A stretch of DNA of 64,000 nt, taken from the NCBI RefSeq assembly GCF_021545335.1, contig NZ_CP089312.1:930001-994000 (forward strand), read 5' to 3'. This stretch comes from Streptomyces sp. GQFP. GTDB lineage: Bacteria; Actinomycetota; Actinomycetes; Streptomycetales; Streptomycetaceae. The stretch's first letter is position 1, and every line of letters starts with the position of its first letter. This document shows, in pieces, positions 59,861-64,000 of the stretch. The translations under genes were made by a program, and so were the position numbers. The notes under the pieces were generated by a model. It did no database searches. It had not been told where the DNA came from and saw only the letters and a program-made list of their open reading frames with translations.

Positions 59861-60501
59861 GCGGAACGGACCAGTGACTCGAGCCGGTCGATGGCTGCTT
59901 CGGTGTCGTCGTCGGCCAGAACGGTGTGCATACCGACGCTCCGGGCTCCGTCGAGGTTCCCCGCCATGTCATCGATGAACACGGCGCGCTCAGGAGGCAC
60001 CGAACCGAGTCGGTCCAGAGCGAGTTCGTAGATCGCCGGGTCCGGCTTGCGGACGTTCACATCGCAGGAGGCCACGACCACGTTGAACAGATCGTCGGTG
60101 TCCAGTTTGGAGCGCCAGGAGTCGGAGAACTCCCGGGCGGTGTTGGTCACCAGCGCCGTCCGGAAGCCGCGCTCGCGCAGCTCGCTGACATAACTCACCA
60201 TCCTGGGCCGCACCGGCATCCGGGCCACCACCTCGACCAGGCCGGCCAGGTTGACCGTCCAGCCGCGCCGAAGCCCTTCCGACCGGCCCCAGTCGTCAAG
60301 TTCCCGCAGGGTCATCTCGCCCCTTTCGACTTTGTGCAGGGGGCGGTCGCCCGCATCGGCGGCGTATGCGCCGAAGAAGAACTCGAAGAACTCTGCCGGG
60401 TCGGCGCCGGCGGACTCGGCCAACAGACGCATGCTCGGCCCCGGAAGTTCCGTGAGGACACCTCCGTAGTCGAAGAGAACGGCCTCGATCGTCTGCCCCA
60501 T
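59857..60501 (-). CDS. HAD family phosphatase
   Basis: A 214-residue haloacid-dehalogenase-superfamily hydrolase (subfamily IA) with motif I FDYGGVLTE (nucleophile Asp11; the second Asp is Gly, as in YihX-like phosphatases), motif II VTNTAREF, motif III Lys in VRKPDPAIY and motif IV FIDDMAGNLDGA. Cap domain at about 20-95. ATG at 60501. It lies 46 nt after the phosphotransferase and overlaps the SDR start by 4 nt. In this context it probably removes the phosphate added by the phosphotransferase after P450 oxidation, as CreD does in 4-cresol degradation. Confidence 0.88.
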   Translation of the reverse strand: MGQTIEAVLFDYGGVLTELPGPSMRLLAESAGADPAEFFEFFFGAYAADAGDRPLHKVERGEMTLRELDDWGRSEGLRRGWTVNLAGLVEVVARMPVRPRMVSYVSELRERGFRTALVTNTAREFSDSWRSKLDTDDLFNVVVASCDVNVRKPDPAIYELALDRLGSVPPERAVFIDDMAGNLDGARSVGMHTVLADDDTEAAIDRLESLVRSA

Positions 60502-60547
60502 GGCTCACTACCTCGTTTCACGAATCGGCGACGTTGTGGCTTGGGTG

Positions 60548-63349
60548 TCAGCTGCCCGGCGTGGCAGCGGCATCCACGGTCGGATGGGAGCCGACGTGGC
60601 CCCCCGCGAGGTCGCCATCACCGTCTTCCTCGATGATCGTGACCTGGCCGGTGGTGCCGTTGACGGTGATGGTCGCGCCGTCCGGGATGAGCTTTTGCGC
60701 CTTCGGAAGCTGGACCGCCGGGAAGCCGTACTCGCGGGCGATGCACGAGGCGTGGGAGAGCATTCCACCGGTCTCGACGACAACGCCCTTGATGAGCAGG
60801 AAGACCGGTGTCCAACCCGGATCGGTGGCATGGGTCACGAGGATCTCGCCCTGCCGCACTCGTACGACGTCAGCGAGGGTGGGAACCACCCTGGCCACGC
60901 CGGTCACGGTGCCAGGGCTGTTACCGGTTCCGCGCATCGCGTCACTCCCGGCGGTGCCGGCCTGGAGATCGACCGCCCGGCCTCCCCGCAGGAACATGGG
61001 TAGCTCGGCCTCACCGTGGTGGATGCGGTCGCATTCCCTTCGCCGGGCGGCGATCTTCATGTTCAGCAGGCTTCGATGGGGCACGTGTCCCTTCAGGACG
61101 TCGTAAAGCTCGTGCTTGCTCAGGTAGTGGTATCCGTCGGGTTCGTCGATGTGACCGCGTTCGTGGACTCGGCGTCCGATCTCCACGAACCCGCGCTTGA
61201 AGCTCATCATGATCCGGTCGGTCGGGCTCTGCCGCTCGTTGTCCCGTGCCACGATCCACCGGTGCATCACGCGGTAGGTGAACTTGAAGGCCTCGGCCTT
61301 CAACCGCCCCAAGGGTTGCCGGCCTATCGTCGTCACGACCGACTCATAGGCTTCCGCGCGGCGACGGTTGGTCTCCCGTTCCTGTGCCATGGGGTCCAAG
61401 TTGGCGAGGTCTTCCATGTTGAGGAAGGTTTGGAACGAGCCGTAGTCGAGCGCGGGGTCTTCGCAGCGGCGGGGATAGATCATGTCTCGGTCGGCTTCTC
61501 CGCGGTGCCCGTACTCCCGCGCCCACGGCTGGTACTCGGCCAGGAACTCCCGGCCCTCGGGTGTGGTCTCGAGTTGGGCGAAGAACTCCCCGTCCCGGTA
61601 CTCCCGGAACGTCTGGAGAAGGACCTCCGAACCCGCGATCCGCTTCGCGAAACCGACTAACGCCGTGTTCTCTTTCAGGGTGTCGGTCTGCTCGTCGCTA
61701 CCGGTGAGGAGCTGCCCCAGCACCTGCTGCCAGTCCTCGTTCCCGTACCAACGCTGGAGAATCTTCGCGAGTATCAGCATCCATTCACGGAAGTACACGT
61801 AGAAGCCGACATCGAACTCGGCGTTGTACTCCTCCTCCAGCCGGAGCATGTGCTCGGTGTAGTCCCTGACCTCGGTGTCGGACATCGTCCGCAGCTGGTC
61901 GGCCGGAAGCCCGTTGATCTCCGGCCGCGCGGTTCGCCACCGCTCCAGCCGGTCCGGCAGATGGTACGGATTCGCCCGCGGGTCCGCGGCGATCACCGCG
62001 AGGTGGAAGCGCAGGTAGGCGGCGTAGCTGAAGGGCGCTGTCACGATCTCCTCGCGCTGCGCCGGGCTCAGCCATTCGAGCATTCCGGGCCGCAACGCGG
62101 GAATCCCCACGCGCTCGACGACCTGCCGCTCCCAGTCGGTGTTGTAGTAGAAGGTGCCCTTGTGGTACTTGAACAGCCGCAGCCGGGACAGATGGGGTAG
62201 CCCGGCCAGCATCGCCGCCCGGCCCCAGCCGTTCGTGTTGATGTGCTCGTAGCGCGCGGTGTAGGTGAGCGGGGTGACCGCTCCGGTGTTGACGGCATCG
62301 GAGAACGCCCGGGTCCAGACGACGTCGTCGCCCGGCTCGGTCATGTGCCAGGGGAACATGCTCGCGTCGACCTCGGCGTCCCACGAGAACTCGACCCCGG
62401 TGATCGGCCGGGACTGCAGCAGGTGGAGCCGGCCCCCGGCGAAGGCCCACTCGATGTCCTGGGGAACGCCTCCGTAGTGCAGTTCGATCCGGCGACCCAG
62501 TTCGGCCAGCGCCACGGCCTGCTCGTCGGACAGCGACAAGGCATCCTGCTCCTGCGGTGCGACGGCCTCGGTCACCGCGCCGTTACCGGTGGCGTGGTCC
62601 CGCACCATACGCACCGGCTTGGTGCCCGCGACGCTTTCCCGGATCCGCAGGCCGCGGCTGTCCACCGTGTACTGGTCGGGCGTGACGATGCCCTGCACCA
62701 CCGCCTCGCCCAGCCCCCAGGCCGAGTTGATCACGATCTCGTCGGTCGCTGTCGTCACCGGATTGCCGGTGAACATGACTCCGGAGGAGTCCGACTCGAC
62801 CATCGCCTGCACGACGACCGCGATCCGCGGCTCGGCTCGGTCGAAGCCCCTGTCATGACGGAACGAGGTCGCCCTGGCGGTCCACAACGAGGCCCAGCAC
62901 CGCTTGACCGCGTCGACAACCTGGTCCGCGCCGCGGATGTCGAGGAAGCTGTCGTGCAGGCCCGCGAACGACGCGTCCGCCTGATCCTCCGCCGTGCCCG
63001 AAGACCGCACCGCCACGAAGACGTCGGTACCCAACTCGCCGTAACCTGCTTCGACGTCACGACGGATCGCGTCGGGTACCGCCGCCGCCATGATGGCGTC
63101 GCGGATCTCGCTCGTCAGCTGGTCCACCTGCGCGGGCGCGCTCCAGTCGATCGCGGCAAGCGCGTTCGCGATCGACTTGTGCAGGCCGTTCTCGTCGAGG
63201 AACAGGCAGTAGGCGTCCGTCGTCACGGTGTACCCGGGAGGTACATCGAAACCGGCACGGGTCAGGGACGTCAGATTGGCGGCTTTGCCGCCGACTTTCG
63301 CCAGTTGGTCCGCGCCGTCGTCGTCGAACCGGAGAAGGTAAGCGGTCAT
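60548..63349 (-). CDS. Dikinase-type phosphotransferase (rifampin phosphotransferase / PEP synthase-like)
   Basis: A 933-residue protein of three parts. The N-terminal PEP-synthase-type ATP-grasp domain spans about 1-330 (VGGKAANLTSLTRAGFDVPPG, AVRSSGTAEDQADASFAG, QSRPITG). The long middle domain at about 335-800 is helical and substrate-type. The C-terminal swivelling phosphohistidine domain at about 815-905 has GGMLSHASCIAREYGFPAV with His at about 866. It lacks the PEP-binding barrel of true PEP synthase, so its architecture equals rifampin phosphotransferase, which transfers the beta-phosphate of ATP to a hydroxyl. The neighbours argue for a catabolic phenol or alcohol kinase analogous to CreHI. 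No rifamycin-associated element is visible upstream. Confidence 0.88.
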   Translation of the reverse strand: MTAYLLRFDDDGADQLAKVGGKAANLTSLTRAGFDVPPGYTVTTDAYCLFLDENGLHKSIANALAAIDWSAPAQVDQLTSEIRDAIMAAAVPDAIRRDVEAGYGELGTDVFVAVRSSGTAEDQADASFAGLHDSFLDIRGADQVVDAVKRCWASLWTARATSFRHDRGFDRAEPRIAVVVQAMVESDSSGVMFTGNPVTTATDEIVINSAWGLGEAVVQGIVTPDQYTVDSRGLRIRESVAGTKPVRMVRDHATGNGAVTEAVAPQEQDALSLSDEQAVALAELGRRIELHYGGVPQDIEWAFAGGRLHLLQSRPITGVEFSWDAEVDASMFPWHMTEPGDDVVWTRAFSDAVNTGAVTPLTYTARYEHINTNGWGRAAMLAGLPHLSRLRLFKYHKGTFYYNTDWERQVVERVGIPALRPGMLEWLSPAQREEIVTAPFSYAAYLRFHLAVIAADPRANPYHLPDRLERWRTARPEINGLPADQLRTMSDTEVRDYTEHMLRLEEEYNAEFDVGFYVYFREWMLILAKILQRWYGNEDWQQVLGQLLTGSDEQTDTLKENTALVGFAKRIAGSEVLLQTFREYRDGEFFAQLETTPEGREFLAEYQPWAREYGHRGEADRDMIYPRRCEDPALDYGSFQTFLNMEDLANLDPMAQERETNRRRAEAYESVVTTIGRQPLGRLKAEAFKFTYRVMHRWIVARDNERQSPTDRIMMSFKRGFVEIGRRVHERGHIDEPDGYHYLSKHELYDVLKGHVPHRSLLNMKIAARRRECDRIHHGEAELPMFLRGGRAVDLQAGTAGSDAMRGTGNSPGTVTGVARVVPTLADVVRVRQGEILVTHATDPGWTPVFLLIKGVVVETGGMLSHASCIAREYGFPAVQLPKAQKLIPDGATITVNGTTGQVTIIEEDGDGDLAGGHVGSHPTVDAAATPGS

Positions 63350-63672
63350 CGGTTGCCTCCCAGCGATACGTGCGGCTCAAGTCGAGCATCTCGGCAGTCG
63401 GGGGCGACCGGAACCGTAACCGGTACGGCCCTCCCGGTCGGCTACTACGGTGGTTGCCCCGCCGGGCACAGCTACTTGACCGGCGCTGGGTTCATCCCCG
63501 GAAGGAGCAGGTGTCCCGAATCGACGGGGATGTCCCGCCGGTGACCGCCGCCACCAGATCCGAGTTCAGGTAGAGCGCGGTGCCGGCGGTGACCTCAATC
63601 GGGATGTCGGCCTTCCCGAACTCCGCGCCCCTCGCGAGACCGTGTTGACATGGTGACCGCCTACGGTCCCGG
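63350..63672. other. Upstream region of the phosphotransferase cluster
   Basis: 323 nt between the LuxR-type gene and the phosphotransferase gene, both minus strand. A minus-strand frame at 63492-63645 reads EFGKADIPIEVTAGTALYLN and then an S/T/C-containing tail ending DTCSFRG, with protein-like composition, but no start codon is found in frame. No palindromic operator was recognised. Confidence 0.35.
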
Positions 63673-63999
63673 TCAGCCGATCGCCCCGTCCGAGGTCTCG
63701 AGGGCACCGGGCAGTTCGGCGCGGCTGCGGATGCCGAGCTTCGCGTAGACGTGCTGGAGGTAGCTCTCGACGGTGCGGACCGACAGCCGGAACTGGTCGG
63801 CGATCTCCTTGTTCGACCGGCCGGATGCCGCCAGCAGCGCGGTGTCCGTCTCGGCCGGCGTGAGGTGGACCCGAAGCCCGATCCGCTGGACGCTCGGGGT
63901 GACAGCTCCGTCGCAACGAGCGAGTAGCGTCCGGGCGTGGCGCTCCGCCTCGCAGGCACGACGGATGTCTCCGGTGTGCCGCCAGGCTTGCGAGGCGTC
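63673..63999 (-). CDS. LuxR-family regulator, C-terminal part (truncated by window edge)
   Basis: The 108 visible codons run from the window edge to a TGA at 63673-63675. They encode a stretch ending LARCDGAVTPSVQRIGLRVH and a canonical LuxR/GerE helix-turn-helix: LTPAETDTALLAASGRSNKE, IADQFRLSVRTVESYLQHVY and AKLGIRSRAELPGALE. The 5' end is outside the window. The preceding residues (DASQAWRHTGDIRRACEAERH) fit the TPR-like end of a large LuxR ATP-binding (LAL/MalT-type) regulator. It is directly upstream of the phosphotransferase cluster on the same strand and may activate it. Confidence 0.85.
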   Translation of the reverse strand, partial: DASQAWRHTGDIRRACEAERHARTLLARCDGAVTPSVQRIGLRVHLTPAETDTALLAASGRSNKEIADQFRLSVRTVESYLQHVYAKLGIRSRAELPGALETSDGAIG

Positions 64000-64000
64000 C

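Noticed and set aside
57506..60031. 841-codon plus-strand frame across the P450, SDR and HAD region
   Set aside because: It is antisense to three genes with intact catalytic motifs and has no ribosome-binding site or domain signature.
60548..63349. Simple assignment as phosphoenolpyruvate synthase
   Set aside because: The C-terminal PEP-binding barrel is missing and the protein ends shortly after the phosphohistidine domain.
1..64000. tRNA, rRNA, CRISPR arrays, riboswitches, replication origin, phage attachment sites
   Set aside because: Looked for by eye and not found; short or structured RNAs could still be missed without a covariance-model search.

Overview
The window is high-GC DNA (about 70 percent G+C, strongly GC-biased third codon positions, many GTG starts and purine-rich Shine-Dalgarno boxes). 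This is typical of a Streptomyces-like actinobacterium. F420-type luciferase-like oxidoreductases, mycofactocin-type short-chain dehydrogenases, a stand-alone 3Fe-4S ferredoxin and a PAS/GAF/SpoIIE/HATPase regulator support the same assignment. No rRNA, tRNA, CRISPR array or intact mobile element was seen. Almost every gene belongs to catabolism, apart from a copper-efflux unit, so this looks like an accessory catabolic island.

Layout. (1) 0-9.3 kb: acyl-CoA handling. A minus-strand thiolase, alpha/beta hydrolase, luciferase-like oxidoreductase and acyl-CoA ligase face a plus-strand pair of acyl-CoA dehydrogenases and an aldehyde dehydrogenase across a divergent promoter carrying a 24-bp palindrome. 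(2) 9.3-16.4 kb: a decayed FAD monooxygenase and TetR remnant, a class III CoA-transferase divergent from a GntR/FadR regulator, and a P450 module (P450, beta-hydroxyacid-type dehydrogenase, mycofactocin-type SDR, divergent 3Fe-4S ferredoxin). (3) 16.5-22.7 kb: a two-component flavin monooxygenase (LLM oxygenase plus flavin reductase), a LysR regulator with matching palindromes, and an M24-like protein, an isochorismatase-like protein (both lacking normal active-site residues) and a zinc alcohol dehydrogenase. (4) 23-41.3 kb: a large aromatic or steroid-like CoA pathway. It has an MhpA-like hydroxylase, two enoyl-CoA hydratases, a DUF35 protein, two SDRs, a thiolase-like (possibly aldolase) protein, a CoA ligase, a KstD-like flavoprotein, a regulator with two TetR DNA-binding domains, and a five-gene meta-cleavage operon (hydrolase, hydratase, HpaI-type aldolase, aldehyde dehydrogenase, class III extradiol dioxygenase). 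(5) 41.5-46.9 kb: copZ-copA with CsoR-like operators, a csoR remnant and a large SpoIIE-type phosphatase. (6) 47-55.3 kb: acyl-CoA dehydrogenase, aldehyde dehydrogenase, SDR, amidohydrolase, NDP-forming acyl-CoA synthetase and another acyl-CoA dehydrogenase, with two promoters sharing one operator-like motif. (7) 55.3-56.0 kb: transposon debris. (8) 56-63.3 kb: a minus-strand run of dikinase-type phosphotransferase, HAD phosphatase, SDR, cytochrome P450 and aldehyde dehydrogenase, followed at the window edge by a truncated LuxR regulator.

How the genes may work together. Region 8 resembles the phosphorylation-first strategy of the Corynebacterium cre (4-cresol) pathway: phosphorylate a hydroxyl group, oxidise with a P450, dephosphorylate, then oxidise alcohol to aldehyde to acid. 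Here a single rifampin-phosphotransferase-shaped polypeptide would replace the two-subunit CreHI. Region 4 reads as ring hydroxylation, CoA-dependent side-chain shortening and meta-cleavage. Five copies of a GnCA-N5-GTCAGA motif lie in front of its transcription units, which suggests one regulator; the tandem TetR inside the region is the natural candidate. Substrates are not determined by the sequence.
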